Positions 16,618 through 24,488 of a stretch of 64,000 bases of DNA are shown here, piece after piece. A model generated the notes under the pieces. The model saw only the letters and a list, made by a program, of their open reading frames with translations. It made no database searches and had not been told where the DNA came from. The position numbers were made by a program, and so were the translations under genes. How positions within the stretch are numbered: the stretch's first letter is position 1; every line of letters begins with the position of its first letter. Source of the stretch: an uncultured Acidobacteriia bacterium. Lineage in GTDB: Bacteria > Acidobacteriota > Terriglobia > Bryobacterales > Bryobacteraceae. The stretch is taken from positions 62,001-126,000 of the forward strand of contig CAIRSA010000336.1 of NCBI GenBank assembly GCA_903881085.1. The letters run 5' to 3'.

Positions 16618-17055
16618 ATGATGTCGAACACCAGACTCATGATTTGTGCCGCCGTGCTGGGCGCGCTCGGTACCGCCACTGCCATCTATGCGCACCATGC
16701 ATTCGGGGCGGAGTTCGATCCGAATCTGCCCGTGCTGCTGAAGGGCCCCGTTGTGCGAGTGGAATGGATCAATCCGCACACCTGGATCCATGTGGAAGTC
16801 ACGCAAAAAGACGGCAAGAAAGAAGTGTGGATGGTCGAGGGCGGCACGCCCAACAGCCTGCTGCGCCGAGGCTTGAAGCGCGACACCTTGAAGGTCGGCC
16901 AGAATGTTGTCGTCGATGGCTACCAGGCGAAGGATCGTTCGAACCGCGCCAACGGCCGCGACGTTACGCTGCCCGATGGGCAGAAGTTCTTCCTCGGTTC
17001 GAGCGGCACCGGCGCTCCTTACGATGCTCCGGGCAAGGATCAGCGCAAGGAATAA
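16618..17055 (+). CDS. DUF6152 family secreted protein
   Basis: 145 residues. The start at 16618 is preferred over 16597 because AAGGAG (16602-16607) lies between them and upstream of the second. The signal peptide ends in YAHHAFGAEFD. The conserved core is PVLLKGPVVRVEWINPHTWI, followed by WMVEGGTPNSLLRRG and a small beta-barrel (about 30-125). DUF6152 proteins are small periplasmic beta proteins that recur in Acidobacteria and Proteobacteria beside WEG-signature proteins like the two upstream. No biochemical role is established. A single base separates its stop from the yqgE start, so the two are co-expressed. Confidence 0.78.
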   Translation: MMSNTRLMICAAVLGALGTATAIYAHHAFGAEFDPNLPVLLKGPVVRVEWINPHTWIHVEVTQKDGKKEVWMVEGGTPNSLLRRGLKRDTLKVGQNVVVDGYQAKDRSNRANGRDVTLPDGQKFFLGSSGTGAPYDAPGKDQRKE

Positions 17056-17056
17056 C

Positions 17057-17671
17057 ATGGCGAAGTGGGGTTGGGCCGTCGTCATCCTGGCCGCCTCGCT
17101 CAGTGCGCAATCGGTGCGCACAGAAGATATCGCTGTGGGCAAGTTTCTGGTCGCTCATCGCAAACTCGCAGACCCGAACTTCGCTGAGTCAGTAGTGCTC
17201 ATCGTCCATCGCGACAAAACGGGCACCATCGGGCTGATCATCAACCAACGGACCCGGCTGACACTGGCGAAGATCTTTGAAGATGTGAAAGGGGCCGCGG
17301 GGCAGACAGACTCGATGTACTTCGGCGGACCGGTGGAACCGCGCGGTGTAATGGCGCTCATCCGCACCAGCGATGCGCCTGCGAACTCTGAGCATGTCTT
17401 CGGGGACATCTACCTAATGTCGCGTAAGACCCAATTAGACAAGACCATCGCCACGCAGCCCGATCCGAAGCACTTTCGGGCCTTCATGGGATACTCCGGC
17501 TGGGGAATCGGGCAGCTTGAAACAGAGATGAAGACCGGCTCGTGGTTTGTTTTTCCCGGCTCGCCTTCGATCGTTTTCGACCCCGCCCCCAAATCGGTAT
17601 GGGAGAAGCTGATCCAAAGGACGGAGCAGCAGTTGGCGATTCTCTTTAATTTCCCGCCCGAATTTAAGTGA
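17057..17671 (+). CDS. YqgE/AlgH (UPF0301) family protein with a signal peptide
   Basis: 204 residues. Family landmarks are GKFLVAHRKLADPNFAESVV, GTIGLIINQRT, YFGGPVEPRGVM and FMGYSGWGIGQLE. YqgE/AlgH proteins are normally about 185 residues and cytoplasmic. This one starts with a hydrophobic leader (MAKWGWAVVILAASLSAQS) that looks like a signal peptide, so it is probably exported. The ATG follows AAGGAA and the previous stop by one base. The downstream DUF1549 gene begins within or just after its 3' end. AlgH has been tied to regulation in Pseudomonas, but the molecular role is unsettled. Confidence 0.85.
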   Translation: MAKWGWAVVILAASLSAQSVRTEDIAVGKFLVAHRKLADPNFAESVVLIVHRDKTGTIGLIINQRTRLTLAKIFEDVKGAAGQTDSMYFGGPVEPRGVMALIRTSDAPANSEHVFGDIYLMSRKTQLDKTIATQPDPKHFRAFMGYSGWGIGQLETEMKTGSWFVFPGSPSIVFDPAPKSVWEKLIQRTEQQLAILFNFPPEFK

Positions 17672-17688
17672 TAAGATATCCAGATAAC

Positions 17689-19968
17689 ATGTTACGGCAC
17701 GCGCTATTCATCGCACTTGCGACATCTGGATTGTGTGCGCAGCAGGACAAGGGAGTGGAGTTTTTCGAGTCCACCGTGCGTCCCATTCTGCGTACGAACT
17801 GCCTTGGCTGCCACTCCGAGAAGAATCTTTCGAGCGGCCTCTCACTAGAAACTCGCGAATCCATTCTGAAGGGCGGCAACCGCGGTCCCGGACCAGATCC
17901 GGTGCTGGCTGCCGTAAAGCAGACGGGCGATTTGAAGATGCCTCCCGGGCGCAAGCTGAAGGACGAGCAGATTGCCGCGTTGGAGCGCTGGGTGAAGGAC
18001 GGCCTGCCGGTGCCGGAATCGCTGGTGAAAGCCAAGCGCCGTGGGGCTGATCATTGGGCTTGGCAGGCTCCGAAAAAGCGCGAGTTGCCGGCCGTGTCGA
18101 ACATGGCGTGGGCGCGCAATCCGATTGACCGTTTCATTCTGGCGAAGTTAGACGCCGCGAAGATCAAGCCATCGGCCGAGGCGGATCGCGAAACGTTGCT
18201 ACGCCGCGTATCGCTCGATCTGATCGGACTGCCTCCCACCGAAAAGGAACGTGCGGACTTTCTCGCCGATCAACGTCCCGATGCTTATGAGCGCGTGGTC
18301 GACCGCCTGCTTGCCTCGCCGCACTATGGAGAACGCTGGGGACGGCAGTGGCTCGATCTGGCACGCTATGCCGATTCCGATGGCTACACGATCGACGCGC
18401 CGCGCGACATCTGGAAGTATCGCGAGTGGGTGATCAACGCCTTGAACAAGGACCAGCCATTCGATCAGTTCGTGATCGAGCAGTTCGCCGGCGACTTACT
18501 ACCCAAGCCCACAACAGACCAGTTAGTGGCCACAGGTTTTCATCGCAATACGCCGAGTAACTTCGAAGGCGGCATCGACTTTGAGCAGTACCGAGTGGAA
18601 GCGGTTGCCGACCGCGTGGCCACGACTGGCGCGGCATTCATGGGTCTGACGTTGGGCTGTGCGCGCTGCCACGATCACAAGTACGATCCGATCTCGCAGA
18701 AGGAGTTCTACCAGCTGTTCGCCTTCCTGAACAACGTGGACGAAGTAGATAAGGAAGCGGATCGGAAGCAGTTCAACAAGCCGTTTTTGGAGATTGGTAC
18801 TCCGGAAGAAGTGGCGCGCAAAGCAGTGTTCCAGGCGCAGTACAAGGCGCTGGAAGAGGAACTGGCGGCATACCGCAAGACGTTGAGCCCCGAGGCGGCC
18901 AAGAATGACCCGGGCGTTCGCGAGAGGCTTTCCAGCATGAGGAAGTTCAAGGCATCCGAGCCCAAGCTGGTCAGCACCATGATCACGCGCGAGTTGCCTA
19001 CTCCGCGGCAGAGCTACATCCACTTAGGTGGCGACTTCACGCGCAAGGGCGCGAACGTGATGGCCAATGTTCCTGCGGTCTTCCCTCCGCTGAAGAATGT
19101 CACGGGTCAGCCGAACCGCCTCGATCTGGCCCGCTGGCTGGTGGATCGTGATAATCCGCTGACGGCGCGAGTGACAGTGAACCGCATGTGGCAGCGCTAT
19201 TTCGGCAAAGGCTTTGTAGATACCGAGAACGACTTTGGCGCGATGGGCGAGAAGCCGACGCATCCGGAATTGCTCGATTGGCTGGCCATCGAGTTTATGG
19301 ATCAGAAGTGGAGCCAGAAGGCGGTCCACCGGTTGATTGTTACTTCGGCCACTTACAGGCAGAGTTCCGAAGTTCGCAAGGACTTACTCAACGTGGATGC
19401 CGATAACCGGCTGCTGGCGCGCCAGGCACGGTTGCGGCTGGATGCGGAGAACGTAAGGGATGCGGCGTTGGTTGCAAGCGGATTGTTGACGACGGCCATC
19501 GGAGGTCCGAGCGTCTATCCGCCGATCCCGCCGGGCGTTTACCAGAGCACGCAGGTGCGCCGCGAATGGAAGACTTCAACGGGCGCGGATCGCTACCGGC
19601 GCGGCATCTATACGTTCTTCCAGCGGTCGGCACCGCATCCGGGGCTGGTCGTATTCGACGCGCCGGATTCCACGGTCAGTTGCACACGGCGCGTGCGATC
19701 GAACACACCGCTGCAAGCGCTGATGATGCTGAATGACGAAGCCAGCCTGGAGTTTGCCCAGGCACTGGCGAAACGCATTGCGAAGGAAGTGCCGGCGGAA
19801 GACGCTGCGGCACGCATTCGCGCCGGCTACCAGATCGCACTGAACCGCGAACCTCGTGCGGAAGAGATTCAGCGGTTGAAACGCTTTATTGATTCAAATG
19901 TCAAAGATCCATGGACAGCGCTGGGGCGCGTGTTCCTCAACTTAGACGAATTTATGACACGGCCATGA
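17689..19968 (+). CDS. DUF1549/DUF1553 planctomycete-type cytochrome (PSCyt1-PSCyt2-PSD1)
   Basis: 759 residues. A signal peptide (MLRHALFIALATSGLCA) precedes a PSCyt1 haem domain with CLGCH (about 35-100) and its distal MPPG. DUF1549/PSCyt2 follows (about 130-340; RNPIDRFILAKLD, YGERWGRQWLDLARYADSDG) and holds a second haem motif CARCHDHKYDP. DUF1553/PSD1 makes up the rest (LARWLVDRDNPLTARVTVNR, RSNTPLQALMMLND). A GTG at 17668 overlapping the yqgE stop is an alternative start. The family occurs in pairs with DUF1501, as here (ATGA overlap at 19965), and is linked to glycan degradation in planctomycetes. The biochemical activity is not established. Confidence 0.92.
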   Translation: MLRHALFIALATSGLCAQQDKGVEFFESTVRPILRTNCLGCHSEKNLSSGLSLETRESILKGGNRGPGPDPVLAAVKQTGDLKMPPGRKLKDEQIAALERWVKDGLPVPESLVKAKRRGADHWAWQAPKKRELPAVSNMAWARNPIDRFILAKLDAAKIKPSAEADRETLLRRVSLDLIGLPPTEKERADFLADQRPDAYERVVDRLLASPHYGERWGRQWLDLARYADSDGYTIDAPRDIWKYREWVINALNKDQPFDQFVIEQFAGDLLPKPTTDQLVATGFHRNTPSNFEGGIDFEQYRVEAVADRVATTGAAFMGLTLGCARCHDHKYDPISQKEFYQLFAFLNNVDEVDKEADRKQFNKPFLEIGTPEEVARKAVFQAQYKALEEELAAYRKTLSPEAAKNDPGVRERLSSMRKFKASEPKLVSTMITRELPTPRQSYIHLGGDFTRKGANVMANVPAVFPPLKNVTGQPNRLDLARWLVDRDNPLTARVTVNRMWQRYFGKGFVDTENDFGAMGEKPTHPELLDWLAIEFMDQKWSQKAVHRLIVTSATYRQSSEVRKDLLNVDADNRLLARQARLRLDAENVRDAALVASGLLTTAIGGPSVYPPIPPGVYQSTQVRREWKTSTGADRYRRGIYTFFQRSAPHPGLVVFDAPDSTVSCTRRVRSNTPLQALMMLNDEASLEFAQALAKRIAKEVPAEDAAARIRAGYQIALNREPRAEEIQRLKRFIDSNVKDPWTALGRVFLNLDEFMTRP

Positions 19969-21371
19969 ACATCGAACAGTTTCTGCTACAACAACGAACG
20001 CGCCGCCACTTCTTCCGCGAAAGCGGATTGGGGGTCGGCAAAATGGCGCTGGCATCGCTCGCCATGGAACAGGCCTTTGGCAAGGGGATGCACCATCCGG
20101 CGAAGATCGATCACGTGATCTTCCTGTTCATGGCCGGTGCGCCGAGCCAGCTTGAGTTATTCGACTACAAGCCGGAACTTACTAAGTACGACGGCAAGAC
20201 CGCTCCGGACGAGTTCATGAAGGGCAAGCGGTTCGCCTTCATGGATACATTTGCGAAAGATCCGCCGAAGATGCTGGGCACGCGGCGTAAGTTCGCCCAG
20301 TACGGCAAGAGCGGCATGTATGTTTCGGAGTTACTGCCGCATATCTCGAAGATCACCGATGATCTGACGATGGTGCATGGCCTTTCCACGGAGAACTTCA
20401 ACCACGGTCCGGCCAAGCTCTATACCAACACCGGATCGGCGCGCAACGGGCGGCCGAGCATGGGCGCGTGGGTGACCTACGGTATCGGCAGCGAGTCGAA
20501 GGATCTGCCGGGGTTCGTGGTGCTGCAATCGGGTCCGCGCGGACCTCGCGGGGGCGCGGCATTGTGGGGCAGCGGGTTTATTCCGTCGTCGTATCAGGGC
20601 GTGCCGCTGCGGTCGGGCGGCGATCCGATTCTCGACTTGTCGAACCCGAAGGGCGTGACGGCCGAGGAACAGCGGCGTACGCTGGACGCGATCCGCGACC
20701 TGAACTCGATGGAACTTACTAAGTCGGGTGATCCGGAGATCAACACGCGCATCGCACAGTATGAGATGGCGTTCAAGATGCAGACCTCGGGGCCGGAGCT
20801 GATCGATTTTTCGAAGGAGTCGAAGGAGACTCTGGCGATGTACGGCGCAGAGCCGGGTAAGGCTTCTTACGCCAACAACTGCCTGCTGGCGCGGCGGCTT
20901 GTGGAGCGCGGGACGCGGTTCGTGCAGTTGTATCATGCCGACTGGGATCATCATGACGACATCACCAAGCCGCTGGATACGGTGTGCAAGGAGATCGACC
21001 AGGCGACGGCGGCGCTGATAACGGACTTGAAGGCGCGTGGCATGCTGGACCGCACGCTGGTGATTTGGGGCGGCGAGTTTGGGCGCACCCCGATGGGCGA
21101 GGTTCGCGAGAAGGGCAAGATTGGGCGCAACCACCACATTGACGCGTACACGCTGATGTTCGCGGGCGGCGGGTTGAAGAAGGGCCTGATTCTGGGCGGC
21201 ACCGATGAGCTGGGCTTCACGCCTACGGAGCGGATGGACGTGCACGACGTGCAGGCGACCATTCTGCACCTGTTCGGCATTGACCATTTGAAGCTGACTT
21301 ATCGCTTCCAGGGGCGCGATTTCCGGCTGACGGACGTGGGCGGGAACGTGCTGCACAAGATGATCGCCTGA
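19965..21371 (+). CDS. DUF1501 domain protein (Tat-exported, sulfatase-like fold)
   Basis: 468 residues, starting in an ATGA overlap with the DUF1549 gene. The twin-arginine-like leader is RTRRHFFRESGLGVGKMAL. Family landmarks are VIFLFMAGAPSQLELFDYKP, GRPSMGAWVTYGIGS, LPGFVVLQSG, a metal-like site DWDHHDD, VIWGGEFGRTPM and GRNHHIDAYTLMFAGGG. DUF1501 has an alkaline-phosphatase/sulfatase-related fold. With the DUF1549/1553 cytochrome it forms a standard exported two-gene unit, probably for polysaccharide or sulfate-ester processing. The last genes before a 1.2-kb decayed region. Confidence 0.92.
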   Translation: MNIEQFLLQQRTRRHFFRESGLGVGKMALASLAMEQAFGKGMHHPAKIDHVIFLFMAGAPSQLELFDYKPELTKYDGKTAPDEFMKGKRFAFMDTFAKDPPKMLGTRRKFAQYGKSGMYVSELLPHISKITDDLTMVHGLSTENFNHGPAKLYTNTGSARNGRPSMGAWVTYGIGSESKDLPGFVVLQSGPRGPRGGAALWGSGFIPSSYQGVPLRSGGDPILDLSNPKGVTAEEQRRTLDAIRDLNSMELTKSGDPEINTRIAQYEMAFKMQTSGPELIDFSKESKETLAMYGAEPGKASYANNCLLARRLVERGTRFVQLYHADWDHHDDITKPLDTVCKEIDQATAALITDLKARGMLDRTLVIWGGEFGRTPMGEVREKGKIGRNHHIDAYTLMFAGGGLKKGLILGGTDELGFTPTERMDVHDVQATILHLFGIDHLKLTYRFQGRDFRLTDVGGNVLHKMIA

Positions 21372-21584
21372 GGCTTGGTTTTCGCCTGGGCGAACAAAAG
21401 GCGAAGATAAAAATTTTCCATTTTTCTGTTTTCCACAGTGTAATACTTTGATTTCGATTGGGTTGTTAATCCGTGGGTTAGGCTTGGGCTTTTTTGAAGC
21501 TGTAAGCGGCGATTTGTAATCTGTGTGGGCCAACGGGTGACCTCCTTTCCCTCTCTTGATAGCAGGTGGGGCTTGCGGAAGGAT

Positions 21585-21600
21585 GGGTGGGTGGGCTGGG
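21585..21600 (+). other. G-quadruplex motif
   Basis: Four G-runs on the plus strand, GGG-T-GGG-T-GGG-CT-GGG, with loops of 1, 1 and 2 bases. Such short loops predict a very stable parallel quadruplex. It lies about 210 bp past the DUF1501 stop and 30 bp past the broken end of the kinase pseudogene. The rest of 21372-21629 is AT-richer and holds no gene. Confidence 0.55.
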
Positions 21601-21629
21601 AGTTGTTGAAAATGTGGGAGATTCCGATT

Positions 21630-22255
21630 TTAAAGGTTGGTGATTGTCGCGGTGGTATCGTCGGGCGCTGCCCTGCTCGCAAAATCCGCCTTGAATTTCG
21701 CCAGTCCAATGTCCAGAATTTTGGAGTGCTGCCGCCTAGTGACGAAGATGTTCGCCGGCTTGATGTCGCGATGGATAATATGGGCCTGTTCGGCCGCATC
21801 CCGTCCGTCCGCAATTTCGATAGCACGCGTGAACAATTCAGCCATGGGCAGAGGCTTGCCGGAGATCCGTTCCTTTAGGGCCCCCCCTCCAGGTACTCCA
21901 TGGCAATGTAAGATCGCCGGTCGTGCTCGCCCACATCGTAAATGGTGCAAATATTGAGATGGTTCAGCGTCGATGCCGCACGGGCTTCGCGCCGAAAGCG
22001 GCTCAGCGAATCGGGATCCGCCGCCATGTTGCTGGAGAGAAACTTGATGGCTACAAAGCGGTGCAGTCGCATATCCTCGGCTTTGCAAACCACACCCATG
22101 CCGCCACTGCCGAGCTTCTCCATGACCCGGTAGTGGCCCATGGTGGGAACAGCCGCGTTGAACTCGCTTCTGGTCTCACTGGCGTCGATGGCCGGACGTT
22201 CGAGAAAGCTTCCAGCCTGTTGCTGGCCCGCGAGAAGAGAGCGGGGCGGTGACAA
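21630..22255 (-). pseudogene. Serine/threonine protein kinase remnant (Pkn-type), frameshifted and truncated at both ends
   Basis: Reading on the minus strand, the first frame gives QQQAGSFLE, then [16 protein letters not shown] (P-loop), AIKFL (ATP-binding Lys) and YIAMEYLEG, then stops at once. The kinase continues in another frame: [26 protein letters not shown] (catalytic loop) and DIGLAKF (the DFG position). The shift lies in a run of seven C at 21881-21887; one extra or two fewer bases would restore the frame. The activation loop, C-lobe and any sensor domain are missing, as is the usual leader before QAGSF. Even if the homopolymer is a sequencing error, the gene lacks half of its catalytic domain. 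Confidence 0.8.
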
Positions 22256-22417
22256 TTTCGCCGCCCCATAAAAGCGCTAAAGGAGATCAAAGGCCACGAA
22301 GAGGACTTCGTGCGCCGCGTGATCCGCTTCTCTGTTGCCTACCCTGAGAAGGTTCTGTCCGATCATACCGAGTTAGTCCGCCGCCAAAAAGAAGTCCGCA
22401 AACAGGGGACGGCGTAG
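22253..22417 (+). pseudogene. Short ORF remnant without a start codon
   Basis: Between a TGA (22250-22252) and a TAG (22415-22417) lies an open stretch of 54 codons with no start. It is rich in Lys, Glu and Arg, with HEEDFVRRVIRFSVAYPEKV in the middle, which looks like real helical protein. It abuts the broken 5' end of the kinase remnant, so it is probably the 3' tail of a gene brought in or cut by the same rearrangement. I cannot assign a family. Confidence 0.35.
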
Positions 22418-22515
22418 CGCCCTATTCAAACACTTGCCGATTCCTTAATTTAGGCTCAGCGCTGGCACGTCTGTTTGTGATAACTTGTGTAAACTTGTCT
22501 ATTCTTGGACCGGCG

Positions 22516-22532
22516 GAAACAACTTAAGTTTC
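22516..22532. promoter_or_regulatory. Palindrome upstream of the carbonic anhydrase gene
   Basis: GAAAC-AACTTAA-GTTTC, with a perfect 10-bp inner palindrome AACTTAAGTT, lies 58 bp before the ATG. A second small palindrome, AACCGGTT, follows at once. This could be an operator. The rest of 22418-22590 shows no gene. Confidence 0.35.
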
Positions 22533-22590
22533 AACCGGTTCCGGACTGAGATAGGTACAGACCACTAAAGGACAAAAAAGGAACCGGAAT

Positions 22591-23817
22591 ATGAGATTTT
22601 CCTTTGGCGCAATAGCGCCGCTTAGTTTGGGCTTTGCCCTGACTACCCAGATTTTGATCTCGACATCTGCCTTCGCGCAGCACGAACAGACCCCCATCAA
22701 TATCGATTCATCGGCAACCGTAATCGACACCAAGCCCCCTGTACTGACCTTCAACAATTACAGCTTCGCCGACCTCAAGGTGCAAAACACCTACGGCGCG
22801 CAGGAGAGCTTTTACACGGTGAAAGGCACCCCTGCCACGCCTGGCGATCTCAAGAACGTCACCATCAACGCGGAATGGGCAACGCTCAAAGCCACTCCCT
22901 GCGCCGACCCAACTTTGAAGAGTTGCGCCAGCTATGCCACGAAACTGCCCAATGCCCCGTCCATCACCATCGACGGCAAGGAATACATCCTGCAACAGTT
23001 CCACTTTCACGTGCCTGCGGAGCACATGGTAGACGGCCGTCGGCCTGCGATGGAAGTCCATTTCGTGCACCTTTTGAATAATGGCTGCGCGGCAGACGAT
23101 CACCGCCCCGGCGCCGTTGTCGGCGCTTTCATTGAAGAAGGTCCCGCCGATCCGGAGTTGGGAAAGTTCTTCGACCTTTACGGCGCCGCGCTCGGTGCCG
23201 CACCCACTGCAGCTTCGCAATACGTGCGCTCCAATCTGGCCGCCCTACTCCCGAAGGGAAAGTATACCTGGCGTTATGAAGGCGGCCTCACCGCCCCCAC
23301 GGGCTCCGGCCTCTGCGGCGTGACCATTCCTGAATCGATTCCTGGTGGCGGAACCGTCGCCCAGCAGCTCATCTCCGGGGTGTTTCCGGAAGTGGTGCAC
23401 TGGTATCTCTATAAGAACCCGCTGTACATGACAGCGCAACAGATCAAATTTTTCAAGACGATGTTCCCCGAAGGGAACTCCCGCGTCGTCAAGGAAAATG
23501 AGAACCATGTTTATGAGACTCCGGCGCCGCCGCCTGCCATCGCCACCAAGGCAGTAGCCAACCCGAAGAACGCCACCGCACTCGGTTCCATCGCTCTGGA
23601 CGGCACTGCCTCCATTTCATTTGATGGCAAACCACTCACTTACGCCTGGACCGTTGCTCCTGGCGGCAAGAACGCAACCATCACTAGCGCAAACACAGCT
23701 ACGCCCCTGCTGCAGTTCCCGGAAGGCTACGGCAATTACATCGTGCAGTTGACGGTCACGGATAGCGCCGGTAACAAGGCGACGGATACGACCGTCATCC
23801 TCTATGTTGGCCGCTAA
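22591..23817 (+). CDS. Exported alpha-carbonic anhydrase with a C-terminal PKD-like domain
   Basis: 408 residues. A signal peptide ends near STSAFAQ. The alpha-class core includes QTPINID, the zinc ligands in QFHFHVPAEH (two His) and MEVHFVH (third His), and the C-terminal region with NPLYMTAQQI. The enzyme hydrates CO2 to bicarbonate, here in the periplasm. Classical members have QFHFHWPSEH; the Trp to Val change is mild. About residues 310-408 form an added Ig/PKD-like beta domain (ALDGTASISFDGKPLTYAW, VQLTVTDSAGNKATDT), uncommon in bacterial alpha enzymes and probably for binding or spacing. AAGGA precedes the ATG. A strong hairpin follows the stop, so it is monocistronic. Confidence 0.92.
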   Translation: MRFSFGAIAPLSLGFALTTQILISTSAFAQHEQTPINIDSSATVIDTKPPVLTFNNYSFADLKVQNTYGAQESFYTVKGTPATPGDLKNVTINAEWATLKATPCADPTLKSCASYATKLPNAPSITIDGKEYILQQFHFHVPAEHMVDGRRPAMEVHFVHLLNNGCAADDHRPGAVVGAFIEEGPADPELGKFFDLYGAALGAAPTAASQYVRSNLAALLPKGKYTWRYEGGLTAPTGSGLCGVTIPESIPGGGTVAQQLISGVFPEVVHWYLYKNPLYMTAQQIKFFKTMFPEGNSRVVKENENHVYETPAPPPAIATKAVANPKNATALGSIALDGTASISFDGKPLTYAWTVAPGGKNATITSANTATPLLQFPEGYGNYIVQLTVTDSAGNKATDTTVILYVGR

Positions 23818-23841
23818 GAGGTAGACCAAGGACACCCAAAC

Positions 23842-23878
23842 GTAGGGCAGGTTTCCTGCATGGAAGCACCTGCCCTAC
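23842..23878. terminator. Strong hairpin after the carbonic anhydrase gene
   Basis: GTAGGGCAGGT (23842-23852) pairs with ACCTGCCCTAC (23868-23878), and an inner TTCC/GGAA pair extends the stem. It begins 25 nt past the stop. There is no T-run, so it may equally be a dispersed palindromic repeat acting as an mRNA end. Confidence 0.5.
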
Positions 23879-23979
23879 AGCAGTCACCGCATATCAAAAC
23901 AAAATAAATATCCGCACTTTCAACTACATCCACTAAGTTGGGAGTCAAAGTTCGCCCATCCGCGTGCTACAGCTAAAGC

Positions 23980-24327
23980 ATGCGAAAACATACCCGCATC
24001 GCCATCTCAAACGCGGCACCCGCTGCTAACCGGGTTTCTGCGGACAACTTCACCAACCTACACAGCCGTCTGGCCGCCAAGCTGCAACCGGAGAACGCCT
24101 TCGAGCGCGAATGGGTCTTCCAAATCGCCCTCCACCAATGGCGCTTGAAACGACTGGCCCACGGTGACGCTGAAAATGTCAACCTCGGTCTCTATCGCGC
24201 CTTCCAAATCGCCAATCACGGCGCCCCAGGTAGCGGAGATGGCAACCCGGCACATAGGTCGTCTACAAACACCGTCGACACGGAAATGATTTCCGCCGGA
24301 CACGAAGAAAATAACTCTCTTCGCTGA
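23980..24327 (+). CDS. Small hypothetical protein, partly resembling a widespread short acidobacterial/planctomycete family
   Basis: 115 residues, no signal peptide or membrane segment. The middle (LAAKLQPENAFEREWVFQIA, then HQWRLKRL) resembles the helical core of a common family of small proteins with the pattern 'P-E-x-x-x-E-x-x-V-x-x-I-A-x-x-x-WRL-RR', often found in many genomic copies. The N-terminal block of that family (usually NGLKHGLTA) is missing or altered here, and the C-terminus is unlike it, so this may be a decayed copy. It stands alone in a gene-poor stretch. Confidence 0.45.
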   Translation: MRKHTRIAISNAAPAANRVSADNFTNLHSRLAAKLQPENAFEREWVFQIALHQWRLKRLAHGDAENVNLGLYRAFQIANHGAPGSGDGNPAHRSSTNTVDTEMISAGHEENNSLR

Positions 24328-24488
24328 CGCGACCTACGGCTTCTGCGATTGGCCAGTAAGTCGTTCACCAAGAATCAAAAATTATTCTACTTCGGAAAAT
24401 CAACTATTTAGCGCAGTTTTACAACGGCATTGCTTGGTCGCAACTTGTAGCGTAGAGCCAGTAGTGGCAATTAATTATGGAGGCAGAA

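Noticed and set aside
20331-21533. 400-codon minus-strand frame opposite the DUF1501 gene
   Set aside because: Rich in Arg, His and Gln as expected for an antisense shadow of a GC-rich gene; the plus strand encodes a clear DUF1501 protein.
22463-22480. TGGCACG upstream of the carbonic anhydrase gene as a sigma-54 -24 element
   Set aside because: At the required spacing the -12 GC is missing (TG instead), so the match is half a promoter.
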